DNA from: Labedella populi
GTDB lineage: Bacteria; Actinomycetota; Actinomycetes; Actinomycetales; Microbacteriaceae
Assembly (NCBI RefSeq): GCF_004078655.1
Contig: NZ_RZNC01000010.1
Coordinates: 1 to 47,576, forward strand
Direction of reading: 5' to 3'
Length of the DNA: 47,576 nt
The notes under the pieces were generated by a model, which saw nothing but the letters and a program-made list of their open reading frames with translations, did not search any database and was not told the DNA's origin. The position numbers and the translations under genes are program-made. Numbering within the stretch: the first letter of the stretch is position 1; each line of letters opens with the position of its first letter. Positions 9,595 through 17,788 of the stretch are shown here, piece after piece.

Positions 9595-11603
9595 CACACC
9601 GTGCCCTCCACGACGTCACGGTCCGCGACCAGTGGATCCCGATGCCCGACGGCACCCGACTGCACGCGCGCATTTGGGCACCCGCCATCGATCGACCGGT
9701 GCCCGTGCTGCTCGAATACCTGCCCTACCGCCTCGACGATTGGACGGCACCCCGCGACAGCGAACGTCACCCCTGGTACGCCGCCCGGGGCTACGCCTCC
9801 GTCCGCGTGGACATCCGTGGCACCGGTTCGTCGGACGGTCTCTTCGTCGATGAGTACTCGGCGGAGGAACTCGACGACGGGATCGCGATCATCGAGTGGT
9901 TGGCCGCCCAGCCATGGTCGACGGGCGCGGTCGGAGCGTTCGGCATCTCGTGGGGCGGATTCAACGCGCTGCAGCTCGCCGGCCGCGCCCCCGCGGCTCT
10001 CAAGGCGATCGTGACCGTGTGCTCGACCGACGACCGCTACGACAACGACGTGCACTACATCGGCGGCGCCGTGCTCGGGATCGACATGGCCGCGTGGGGC
10101 GGAACGATGTTCGCCTTCAATTCGCGGCCTCCGCGACCCGAGATCGTCGGGGCCGGCTGGGTCGAGCAGTGGCGCGATCGCCTCGAGCACGGCCGGCCGA
10201 TGACCCCCGTGTGGCTCTCGCACCAGGAGCGCGACGACTACTGGCGGCACGGCAGCGTCTGCGAGGACTACGGCAGCATCCAGGCCGCCGTCCTCGCGGT
10301 CGGCGGGTGGGCCGACCCGTATCGCGACGCGGTGCTGAGGCTCGTCGAGAACCTCGACGCACCGGTGAAGGGCATCATCGGCCCGTGGTCGCACCAGTAT
10401 CCGGATCGCGGACTCGCTCCCGGTCCCGGGATCGGTTTCCTGCAGGAGACCCTGCGGTGGTGGGACCGCTGGCTGCTCGACGACGCGAACGGCGTCGAGG
10501 ACGAGCCGGCCCTCCGCGCTTGGATCAACGACTCGGAACCACCGGCGACCTACTACGCCGAGCGGACCGGCCGCTGGGTCGCGGCAGAGGCCTGGCCGTC
10601 GGCCGTCACGGAAACGCACGTCGTCCCGCTCGCCGACACCATCGGGGGTGAACGCGGGCCGGTCGTCGTCCGGTCTCCGCAGAGCACGGGCCTCGATGCC
10701 GGACGGTTCTTCCCCTTCGGCAACGCCACCGATCTTCCGCCGGACCAGCGCGCCGAGGACGGACGTTCGGTGTGCTTCGACGTTCCCGTCGAGGAGCCGT
10801 TCGACGTTCTCGGTTCCGTCGCCGTGACGCTGGCCCTCACGAGCGACGTGCCGCACGCCCACGTCATCGTGCGATTGTGCGACGTCGCCCCGGACGGCAG
10901 CTCCACCCTCGTGACCCGTGGCGTCCTCAATCTCGACAAACGGCGCGGTCGCAAGCGTGCGGACGCCCTCGAACCGGGCGTCGAGGAGTCGGTCGCCGTG
11001 CCCCTCGTCTCCACGGGCCATCGGTTCCCGCCCGGCCATCGTCTGCGGATCGCGGTGTCGTCGGCGTACTGGCCGTGGGTCTGGCCGCATCCGGTCGAGG
11101 CGACCCTCACGCTCGCTCCGCAGCGCAGTTCCGTCTCCGTGCCCGTGTGGACGCGCTCGACCGACGACGGCGTGGTCTTCGAGCCTGCCGAACACGCCGA
11201 ACCGCTGGCCATTCGCCGACTACCTGCGCCCGCAGCGCTCCCTCAACGCAGCGTCTCGCACGATGTCGAGACGGGTGAATGGGTACTCGACGTCGATCCC
11301 GGTTATGGCGGCGGCCGCGCCTACCCGGACGGCCTCCTGTTCACGGAGGACAGCCGGGAGACCTATCGCATCGTCGACGGAGATCCCCTCTCGGCATCCG
11401 CGGAATCACGCTGGGCGATCGGTCTCGAGAAGTCCGACTGGCGAGCGTGGCTCGAGACCACCTCACGAGTGACGGCCGACGCCGACACCTTCCGCATCAT
11501 CAATACGGTGCGCGCCTGGGCGCGCGACGGAGGGCCGGACGCGGAGGTCGTGCTGGTCGCGGATCGCCGTTTCGACGACGTCGTGCCGAGGACGTCCGCG
11601 TGA
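9591..11603 (+). CDS. CocE/NonD-family hydrolase (X-Pro dipeptidyl-peptidase S15 fold)
   Basis: 670 residues. The ATG at 9591 overlaps the ATPase stop as ATGA; another in-frame ATG four codons upstream is less likely. The alpha/beta-hydrolase domain has the nucleophile motif GISWGG (Ser120), the acid in GGWADPYRD (Asp242) and the histidine in GPWSHQYP (His268). DIRGTGSSDG just before the nucleophile is typical of the S15/CocE family. The C-terminal third is the jelly-roll domain of this family. There is no signal peptide, so it acts in the cytoplasm. Its coupling to a peptide-type importer suggests that it hydrolyses the imported peptide, ester or amide (inference). Confidence 0.9.
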   Translation: MTHRALHDVTVRDQWIPMPDGTRLHARIWAPAIDRPVPVLLEYLPYRLDDWTAPRDSERHPWYAARGYASVRVDIRGTGSSDGLFVDEYSAEELDDGIAIIEWLAAQPWSTGAVGAFGISWGGFNALQLAGRAPAALKAIVTVCSTDDRYDNDVHYIGGAVLGIDMAAWGGTMFAFNSRPPRPEIVGAGWVEQWRDRLEHGRPMTPVWLSHQERDDYWRHGSVCEDYGSIQAAVLAVGGWADPYRDAVLRLVENLDAPVKGIIGPWSHQYPDRGLAPGPGIGFLQETLRWWDRWLLDDANGVEDEPALRAWINDSEPPATYYAERTGRWVAAEAWPSAVTETHVVPLADTIGGERGPVVVRSPQSTGLDAGRFFPFGNATDLPPDQRAEDGRSVCFDVPVEEPFDVLGSVAVTLALTSDVPHAHVIVRLCDVAPDGSSTLVTRGVLNLDKRRGRKRADALEPGVEESVAVPLVSTGHRFPPGHRLRIAVSSAYWPWVWPHPVEATLTLAPQRSSVSVPVWTRSTDDGVVFEPAEHAEPLAIRRLPAPAALPQRSVSHDVETGEWVLDVDPGYGGGRAYPDGLLFTEDSRETYRIVDGDPLSASAESRWAIGLEKSDWRAWLETTSRVTADADTFRIINTVRAWARDGGPDAEVVLVADRRFDDVVPRTSA

Positions 11604-12235
11604 CGGGCACAGGCGACACCGTCGGTTCCGGTTCGCAACGCCGGAAGCCCGAGATCCGCCGAGCGCTCATCATCGAGGCGGCGCGCGGCGTCATCCTGCG
11701 CGAGGGCCTCGGCGCCACGCGTCTGCGCGACATCGCACTCGAGGCCGGCGTCTCGGTCGGCACCGTGACCTATCACTTCGAGAGCGTCGCCGAGATCCTC
11801 AACGAGGTGGTCGTCCTCGAGACTGCTCGCTTCTACTCGTCCATCATCGAAGCCGTCGACGCGGAACTGGACCCCGTCATCGGGGTGCGGATGCTCGTGG
11901 AACCGCTGTTCGACGACACCGAGGCCGTCGGCGACCACTGGCGGCTGTGGTCGGACTATTGGACGGCCGTCGCCCGCAAACCGGCTGTCGCCGCTGAGTA
12001 CGTGGCGCGTATCCGGGTGTGGGAGGCATGCCTCACCCGGACGCTGCGTCGAGGAGTCGAACAGGGGGTGTTCGCGGTGGACGACCCCTCTGGTCTCGCT
12101 CTCAAGCTCGCCGCCTACAGCGACGGACTCGCGACGCAACTCTCGCAGCACGCGCCCGGTCTCACGCCGCGGATCGCCCTCGACTGGATGTGGCGCTTCA
12201 TCCAACTGGAGACCGGCGCCCGCGTCGACGTGTGA
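11600..12235 (+). CDS. TetR-family regulator, last gene of the ABC/CocE operon
   Basis: 211 residues starting with GTG at 11600, which overlaps the hydrolase stop as GTGA. The N-terminal helix-turn-helix (about residues 40-62) reads LRDIALEAGVSVGTVTYHF. The C-terminal ligand-binding domain has a Trp-rich stretch (DHWRLWSDYW). Because it is translated from the operon, it probably autoregulates it through the 4341-4356 palindrome and senses the imported compound or its product. Regulator identity is firm; target and ligand are inferred. Confidence 0.9.
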   Translation: MTGTGDTVGSGSQRRKPEIRRALIIEAARGVILREGLGATRLRDIALEAGVSVGTVTYHFESVAEILNEVVVLETARFYSSIIEAVDAELDPVIGVRMLVEPLFDDTEAVGDHWRLWSDYWTAVARKPAVAAEYVARIRVWEACLTRTLRRGVEQGVFAVDDPSGLALKLAAYSDGLATQLSQHAPGLTPRIALDWMWRFIQLETGARVDV

Positions 12236-12269
12236 GCGCGGATCGGTGGCAGCACGCAGGCCGTACCGG

Positions 12270-13307
12270 TCACACGAATCTCACCCAGTTCGCGCCGCGG
12301 CCCGTCTCCGCCTGCTGCAGCAACTGCAGGCGGTCGCCATCGGCGGCGTAGAGCGACACGGTCGTCGAGAGTTCACCCGCGACGACGATGTGCGCGCCGT
12401 CGGGGCTGACGGCGAAGCCGCGAGGCTGGGGTTCCGTGGCGACGAACTCTCCCGATGACCTGAGCGAACCGTCCGCCGCGACGGCGGCGGAACTCAGCGT
12501 GGCCGCGGTGCGCTCGGACGCCCAGATGCGGTGTCCGCCGTCGGCGAGCTGCAGGTCGGCACCCCAGATGAGGTGCTCCTCGCGCGGATCGGCACCGAAT
12601 CGGCTCACGCTCAGTCCCTGCGTGGGATCGAACACGTCGGCACCGCCGTGGCGTTCGAGCGCGCCCGTCTCAGTGTCGCGCGCGTAGTGCAGCACCTGCC
12701 CGGTGAATTCGGTGTTCACGTAGACCGCGTCGTCGGCCGCATTCAGCACGAGGTGGCGCGGACCGCTGCCCGTCGGCGCCTCGACCGCGGGCGGGTCGAG
12801 TGGAGTGAGAGCGGCGTCGGCGCCGAGCGCGTACTGCGCGATGAGGTCGGCTCCGAGCGAGACGAAGTAGGCAAAGCGGCCGTCGGCGCTCGGGAGCACA
12901 GAATGCAGGTTCGGGTACTCGATGCGGGACACCGGCTCCCCCACCACTCCGTCCTCAACGATCGCGGTGATGCCGTAGCCGCCACCGTAGGAGGCGCCGA
13001 GAAGCACCGTGCCCGCGTGGGCCAGGGCGAGGTAGTTCATACCGCCGCCAGGCAGGTCTCGGCGGGAGACGACGGAGAGCGCGCCGCTCGAGCGATCGAG
13101 GCGCAGCGTCACGATGCCGGCCGACTCGCGCCCACCGCCCGGCTTGACCCCCGCATAGACGAGGTCTCGATCCGTGTCGACGACGAACGTCGACGTGCCA
13201 GCGAGATCGCCGGTCACCGCGAGACGCTCGAGGGAGTCGCCGACGAGACGGAAGGTGCTGATGCTGCCGTCGCCGGCGTTGGCGACGAGGACGAGGGAGT
13301 CGGTCAT
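12270..13307 (-). CDS. Lactonase-family seven-bladed beta-propeller protein
   Basis: 345 residues, ATG at 13307. Repeated blade motifs (VANAGDGSISTFRL, GPRHLVLNAADDAVYVNTE, PRGFAVSPDGAHIVVAGE) match the 6-phosphogluconolactonase/YbhE-like propeller family (Pfam Lactonase). The family includes gluconolactonases and uncharacterised cytoplasmic propellers, so the substrate is not certain. A -10-like TACGAT lies exactly six bases before the ATG with no ribosome site between, which suggests a leaderless transcript. It is convergent with the TetR gene, 34 bases apart. Confidence 0.85.
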   Translation of the reverse strand: MTDSLVLVANAGDGSISTFRLVGDSLERLAVTGDLAGTSTFVVDTDRDLVYAGVKPGGGRESAGIVTLRLDRSSGALSVVSRRDLPGGGMNYLALAHAGTVLLGASYGGGYGITAIVEDGVVGEPVSRIEYPNLHSVLPSADGRFAYFVSLGADLIAQYALGADAALTPLDPPAVEAPTGSGPRHLVLNAADDAVYVNTEFTGQVLHYARDTETGALERHGGADVFDPTQGLSVSRFGADPREEHLIWGADLQLADGGHRIWASERTAATLSSAAVAADGSLRSSGEFVATEPQPRGFAVSPDGAHIVVAGELSTTVSLYAADGDRLQLLQQAETGRGANWVRFV

Positions 13308-13452
13308 GTCTCGATCGTAGACATCTCGCGGCCTGCTGCGCTGACCTTAGTCAGCCGAGCACGGCGTGCGCGATCGTGAAGATCAGCCGTCCGGCGAGTG
13401 CCCCGACGAACGCGTCAGCGGCCCCACCACCGCGGCTTCACGAGGAACGAAG

Positions 13453-13493
13453 AAGCGCGGGAGCCCAGGAACATCCTGTGCACTCCCGCGCTT
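13453..13493 (-). terminator. Intrinsic terminator after the small membrane-protein gene
   Basis: The 11-bp arms (AAGCGCGGGAG / CTCCCGCGCTT) are perfect, with a nested CAGGA/TCCTG stem in the loop. On the minus strand a T-rich TTCTTCGTTCC run follows. It lies seven bases beyond the stop of the 13500-13661 gene. Confidence 0.7.
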
Positions 13494-13499
13494 CCCGAA

Positions 13500-13661
13500 T
13501 CACTCGATGGGTGCGGAGCTGGACCGTCGGATTTTTCGGACGATCGCCACGACCGCAGCCGTTATCGCGGCCACGAGGAGACTCGCGATCGTGACAGTCA
13601 GTGGAACGTTGAGTGCGATTCCTTCGGTCACGTAGACGGGGTCGAAAGAGTTCGTGCTCAT
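13500..13661 (-). CDS. Small single-helix membrane protein, unrecognised
   Basis: 53 residues: a short polar N-terminus, one hydrophobic helix (about residues 18-40) and a basic cytoplasmic tail (RKIRRSS). A strong AAAGGAGGG ribosome site sits seven bases before the ATG at 13661, so this start is preferred over a longer upstream frame. It lies 16 bases downstream of an exported-looking protein fragment and is followed by a good terminator, so it ends that transcription unit. No family is recognised. Confidence 0.65.
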   Translation of the reverse strand: MSTNSFDPVYVTEGIALNVPLTVTIASLLVAAITAAVVAIVRKIRRSSSAPIE

Positions 13662-13677
13662 CGCGCCCTCCTTTCGG

Positions 13678-14202
13678 TTACGGCATGGTCCAGATCGGCC
13701 GTGCCCTGTTCTCGCCGACCTCAATGCTCAGGTACGTCGTCTGCGAGGAAACCGGCGTGGTTGCCGTTCCAGTGTATGTCGCTCCCGCGTTCGTCGACAG
13801 GCTCTCTCGAGCGACGAACTGGGAGCGAGTCGGGGTGGTGCAACTGTACGGGTAAATGCACGTCTGACCCGGGTTCTTGGTGCTGCGCAATTGATCGTTG
13901 TTCCCTCCCTGAACAAGGGTGTAGCTCGCGTAGAAGAAGTTCGTGACGAGGCCACCACCGCCCCGAACCAGACAGTTGTCGGCGTTCGAGTATCCGGAGC
14001 CGCTGCTCACTGAGCAGGACGTGATGTCGGCCATGGTGGTCATTTCGCCTGCGGGGGCCGCGACGGCGACGGTGCTCTGGATATCCGTGGGATCCGCAAC
14101 GACTCCGGGCGCGACCTGTAGATCCGCGATTCGCACGGAACCGTCCGCGAATGTTTCCGTCGTCCGCTCGAACACCCCGACGCGAGCCGTCTCGGTACTC
14201 AC
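13678..14202 (-). pseudogene. C-terminal part of an unrecognised, possibly exported protein
   Basis: 174 residues can be read from a GTG at 14202, but there is no ribosome site and the same frame stays open upstream into the poly-C/G tract at 14251-14259. The true N-terminus therefore appears to be lost. The sequence is rich in Ser/Thr/Gly with four cysteines (ITSCSV, DNCLVR, QTCIYPYSC), as in extracellular beta-rich proteins. It abuts a truncated DUF445 gene, so I interpret it as the downstream half of a deletion junction. It could still be expressed as a fusion if the G-tract length changed. Confidence 0.45.
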
Positions 14203-14206
14203 CGGT

Positions 14207-14593
14207 TCAGCTTTCGGCTGGAGGCTGAGCGGGACGACACCGCTCCACGTCCCCCCCCCGCCGCAGGAACTGGGTCTCGACGAACTCGCCGAGGTTCCGG
14301 CCGATCTCGTCCTTGCGGTTCGGGATGATCGCGGTGTGCGGGATCGTGATGCCGAGTGGATGCCGGAACAGGGCGGTCACCGCGAACCAGTCGGCGAGCG
14401 CGCCGACCATGCCGCCCTCGGCGAACGCACGGATGTAGGCGAGCGGTGGGTACCGCTCCTGCAGCACAAATGCGATCACGAAGAGCACCGCCATGAACAC
14501 CAGCGCGCCGAGCGCGACCCCCTTCATCACCCGCAGCCCTCGGCGGCGCTCCTGGTCGGCGGGGGTTAGGAGGTGGGTTGGGGTGTGCGCCAT
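14207..14593 (-). pseudogene. DUF445-family membrane protein, truncated after about 110 residues
   Basis: The ATG at 14593 has GAGGATGA upstream. The N-terminal part is a clear DUF445 protein: one membrane helix, then AFAEGGMVGALADWFAVTALF, and IIPNRKDEIGRNLGEFVE. Intact members run to about 400 residues. Here homology stops at a run of nine C (14251-14259; G on the coding strand), after which 18 unrelated residues precede a stop. A change of -1 or +2 G would fuse the frame to the following fragment. Probably a deletion junction or an assembly/homopolymer artefact. Confidence 0.7.
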
Positions 14594-14697
14594 CCGGTCA
14601 TCCTCGCACGGGTCCGTTCGAACGCGAGCGTTCACCGTTCATGCTCGACCGGTCCCGTGACAACGGCCACCTTCCCGGGCGATTCGTCACGTCTGCG

Positions 14698-15495
14698 TCA
14701 GGCTCCGGCGCCGCCGTCAACGGGGAGGATTGCACCGGTGACCATCGAGGCGCGGTCACTAAGCAGCCACGCGGCGGCTTCTGCCACCTCACGAGGCTCG
14801 GCCATCCGTCCGAGCGGGGTGGCGGCGCTAATTGTCGCGATGATGCCGGGGCTGGCAGCCTCCCACTCCTGCATCATTTCGGTGTGCGTTCCGCCCGGCG
14901 TGAGCCCGTTGACGCGGATGCCGTCGGTGGCCCAGGTCGCGGCGGCGGTCTCGGTGATGCTGTTCAGCGCGCGCTTCATGGCTCCGTAGGCGGGCAGGTT
15001 GGGGTTCGCGCGACGACTGCCGATGCTGGAGGTGTTGACGATCGCGCCGCCGCCACTGCGGCGCATCAGCGCGGCCTCGGCGTTCATCGCCGTCCAGTGC
15101 GCGAGAAAGTTGACGGCGAACTGCTCGCTGATGTCCTCATCGGTCGTGGTGTCGAGGGGGCCGACCTGCTTCTGCGGGGTACCGGCGTTGTTGAAAGCGC
15201 CGTTCAGCCGTCCGTGGACCTGGTCAACGCGATCGATGGCGGCACGGATACTGGCCCGATCGGAGAGGTCGAGGGCGACGGCGTCTGCCATGCCGGCATT
15301 TGCGCGGATCTCGGCCACGGTGCTGTCGAGAGCGGTGGTGTTGCGGGCGGCAAGCACGACGGCGGCGCCCTCTGCCGCGAACAGGTGGGCGGCGGCCTTT
15401 CCAATGCCCCGGCTGGCGCCGGTGATGAAGATGACCTTGTCGGTGAGGAGACCGACCGACGCGGTGCCGGTGGTATGAGTGGTGTTGGTAGACAT
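14698..15495 (-). CDS. Short-chain dehydrogenase/reductase
   Basis: 265 residues, ATG at 15495. Rossmann glycine motif TGASRGIG near residue 25, NNAG near 105, the catalytic Ser in VNTSSIGS, YxxxK as YGAMK, and the C-terminal ILPVDGGAGA typical of classical SDRs. NAD(P)-dependent oxidoreductase; substrate unknown. It is divergent from the XRE regulator at 15581 with an 85-base spacer that holds a 9+9 palindrome. This is a common pairing for MmyB-type XRE regulators, which often control a neighbouring SDR. Confidence 0.92.
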   Translation of the reverse strand: MSTNTTHTTGTASVGLLTDKVIFITGASRGIGKAAAHLFAAEGAAVVLAARNTTALDSTVAEIRANAGMADAVALDLSDRASIRAAIDRVDQVHGRLNGAFNNAGTPQKQVGPLDTTTDEDISEQFAVNFLAHWTAMNAEAALMRRSGGGAIVNTSSIGSRRANPNLPAYGAMKRALNSITETAAATWATDGIRVNGLTPGGTHTEMMQEWEAASPGIIATISAATPLGRMAEPREVAEAAAWLLSDRASMVTGAILPVDGGAGA

Positions 15496-15510
15496 GCATT
15501 CAGCATCCCG

Positions 15511-15532
15511 TCTGCCTCCAACCGGAGGCAGA
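15511..15532. promoter_or_regulatory. Palindromic operator between SDR and XRE genes
   Basis: TCTGCCTCC, a four-base AACC spacer and GGAGGCAGA form perfect 9-bp arms. The site lies 16 bases upstream of the SDR ATG and 49 bases upstream of the XRE ATG. A further half-like CAGGCAG follows. Likely binding site of the adjacent regulator. Confidence 0.6.
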
Positions 15533-15580
15533 CACAGGCAGTACCAGTATCCGTCGGCCCAGGACGTGCAGACTTGCGCT

Positions 15581-16426
15581 ATGAATCGGCACGAGCTCGG
15601 GGAGTTCCTTCGGAGCAGACGAGAACGCCTGCGGCCCGAGGACGTCGGTCTCTCGTCAGGGCCGCGACGACGCACACCCGGCCTGCGCCGGGAGGAGGTC
15701 GCCGTCCTTGCACACATCTCCACCGAGTACTACGTCAGGCTGGAGCAAGGCAGGGCGCCGAAGCCGTCAGGCGAGGTTCTGGCGGGGATCGCCGAAGCGC
15801 TGAGACTGACCGACGGCGAGTCCGATCACCTCCACCTTCTCGCCGGCACCGCACCGACTCGTACCCGCACACACCGGCGCGATGTCCGTCCGAGCATCCT
15901 CGCCCTCCTCGAACGGCTCCCGCAGACTGCCGCCTTCGTGATGTCGGCCTCCTTCGAGGTTCTCGCGTGGAACGACCTCGCCGCAGCTCTCATGGGGGAC
16001 TTCGCCCACATCTCCGAGAAAGACCGAAATCTGGCCCGCCGAGCGTTCCTTGAATCGCGACGGGCCGGCACGGCGTCGGTCGGGAACTCTGAGTCCACGG
16101 AGTTCCGGCACCACGTTGTCGCAGGTCTCCGAGCTGCTCTCGCCCGATACCCGTCGGACCCCGCCGTGACGAATCTCGTCGGCGAACTCCGCCGCGCGAG
16201 CCCCGAATTCGCGGGGCTCTGGGAACGGCATGACGTGCAGCCCGCCGCGATGCTCACGAAGACTATCCGCCATCCCGCCATCGGCGACGTTACGGTCGAT
16301 TGCGACATGCTCACGCTCACGGATCGCGACCAGCACCTCGTGCTCTACAGCGCGCCCCATGGGTCGCCCGCCGCGGAAGCCCTCTCACTCCTGAATGTGC
16401 TCGGCACCGATGCCGAGATCGTGTGA
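15581..16426 (+). CDS. XRE-family regulator with MmyB-type ligand-binding domain
   Basis: 281 residues, ATG at 15581. The N-terminal helix-turn-helix carries the family hallmark PGLRREEVA(V/L)LA followed by YYVRLEQGR. The C-terminal PAS-like MmyB domain contains VLAWNDLAAALMGDF and ends with DQHLVLYSAPHGS. Such regulators bind small hydrophobic ligands in the PAS-like pocket and typically repress a neighbouring oxidoreductase. It is divergent from the SDR at 14698-15495. A second protein of the same family lies at 41833-42681. Confidence 0.92.
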   Translation: MNRHELGEFLRSRRERLRPEDVGLSSGPRRRTPGLRREEVAVLAHISTEYYVRLEQGRAPKPSGEVLAGIAEALRLTDGESDHLHLLAGTAPTRTRTHRRDVRPSILALLERLPQTAAFVMSASFEVLAWNDLAAALMGDFAHISEKDRNLARRAFLESRRAGTASVGNSESTEFRHHVVAGLRAALARYPSDPAVTNLVGELRRASPEFAGLWERHDVQPAAMLTKTIRHPAIGDVTVDCDMLTLTDRDQHLVLYSAPHGSPAAEALSLLNVLGTDAEIV

Positions 16427-16436
16427 TCCAGTCCAC

Positions 16437-16586
16437 CCTGGAGCCGTCCGGATCGGAGAAGACGAACGTTTCAGATCCGGCGCCCGAGCTGGATGCCGAC
16501 ACGTGTCCCCGTCCTGCGCGGGAGTCGTCGAGGCGCAACCCGCGGTGCATACCGTGCTCCGACCCCGCATTTTTGACCTTGTTCAC
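16437..16586 (-). pseudogene. Possible degraded VOC/glyoxalase-family fragment
   Basis: The interval 16427-16768 contains no intact gene. On the minus strand a GTG-started frame reads a degenerate middle and then SETFVFSDPDGSRVDWI, which resembles the C-terminal FSDPDGN element of vicinal-oxygen-chelate proteins. No ribosome site or upstream domain is visible, so this is at best a remnant. The remaining part (16590-16768) shows nothing recognisable. Confidence 0.3.
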
Positions 16587-16768
16587 GTTCCCGAGATCAA
16601 TCCGGACGATATGACAAGAAAGCCGATCAAAAGAACGCTGGACCGGGATAACGCCGGGGAAAAGGCGTAAGAGCGCATCGCATCGGTCGGCACCCTTCAG
16701 ACCCGGATAGCACGTTCTGGAGCAGACGGTCCGGGAGGTGATTGGCCGGTGGGCGAACGACGATCCAT

Positions 16769-17776
16769 TTATCGTTCGGCAGCGATGAAGTCCCAGATCT
16801 CCGTCGGCGCATCCACGTCGAATGTGCTCGCCCCGAAAATGCGCCCGAAGCCTTGAATCCTGGTTGGGACGACATGGCCACCGCCTTCGATGATGTACTG
16901 ACGAACCGGGGCCTTGCCGGGTTCCCTGAAGTCAACGACAGACACAGACGTCTCCCCGGATTCATCACGGTGCGCCAAGGCGTGGGTTGATGCTTCCGCT
17001 GAGATGCCGTTGGATCGCACAAAAGCCTGGGTGGTCTCTGCCGCGGAGACCACGTTGCCTCGCGGGGAGAATCCGAAGATCGTCACCGGACCTCCTTCGA
17101 AAGGCGAGATAGGGTCTGCCGTCCCAGACATCACCACAGTAGGAACGTCGGAACCCACGTCCGAGCAGAGATTGTTGTCCGCAGTGGGAATATTGGCTGA
17201 GATAAGCGCCAAGCCGCGCAACCTCTCCGGCGCTTCTGAGGCAAGCCGGAGGGCCATCTGCCCGCCGTTGGAATAGCCAACGGCGAAGTAGCGGTCGGCA
17301 GACGTCCCGTAGCGGTCAGACATTTCCGCCACGATGTCGTTGATGAATCTGACGTCACTCACATTCTCTTGGCGCGCGGGTGTTGCCGCGAGTTCTCGGC
17401 AGTCGTTCCAACCCTGCCCGTACCCGTCCGGATAGACGACGACGAATCCGCGGGCGTCTGCGAGCTGATCGAACTCGAAGCCCGTAGCAGTCCGGATGGT
17501 CTCGCCACTCTGGAACGATCCGTGAAGAACCACCAATACAGGCGCATCGTCCGGCACATCAGCTGGCACGTAGGAGAGATAGGTGCGCGACATTCCGTCC
17601 ACTTGGAGCGCCTCGTGACCGAGTGACCCAGACAGAGCGGGCTCGGCCACCGAGGGCGCGGGTACCAGATAGAGGTATGCGCCACCGATGAGGGCGACCC
17701 CTGCGACGAGAACGCTCGCCACTGCGAGTAGGGCCCGGCGCAGCCACGGGCGTCGTGAGGATCTGGGCTTGGTCAT
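16769..17776 (-). CDS. Exported or membrane-anchored PHB-depolymerase-like esterase
   Basis: 335 residues, ATG at 17776. An N-terminal basic segment and one hydrophobic helix (about 12-38) act as signal or anchor. The alpha/beta-hydrolase domain has the nucleophile elbow GYSNGG (Ser169), Asp221 in GTADP and His301 in GGGHVVP. VVLHGSFQSGE and YPDGYGQGWNDCR are typical of the LpqC/feruloyl-esterase/polyhydroxybutyrate-depolymerase group. It probably cleaves extracellular esters. It begins 12 bases after the NAD-epimerase stop, so both likely belong to the MarR-controlled unit. Confidence 0.85.
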   Translation of the reverse strand: MTKPRSSRRPWLRRALLAVASVLVAGVALIGGAYLYLVPAPSVAEPALSGSLGHEALQVDGMSRTYLSYVPADVPDDAPVLVVLHGSFQSGETIRTATGFEFDQLADARGFVVVYPDGYGQGWNDCRELAATPARQENVSDVRFINDIVAEMSDRYGTSADRYFAVGYSNGGQMALRLASEAPERLRGLALISANIPTADNNLCSDVGSDVPTVVMSGTADPISPFEGGPVTIFGFSPRGNVVSAAETTQAFVRSNGISAEASTHALAHRDESGETSVSVVDFREPGKAPVRQYIIEGGGHVVPTRIQGFGRIFGASTFDVDAPTEIWDFIAAER

Positions 17777-17788
17777 GAATCGCCGGTT

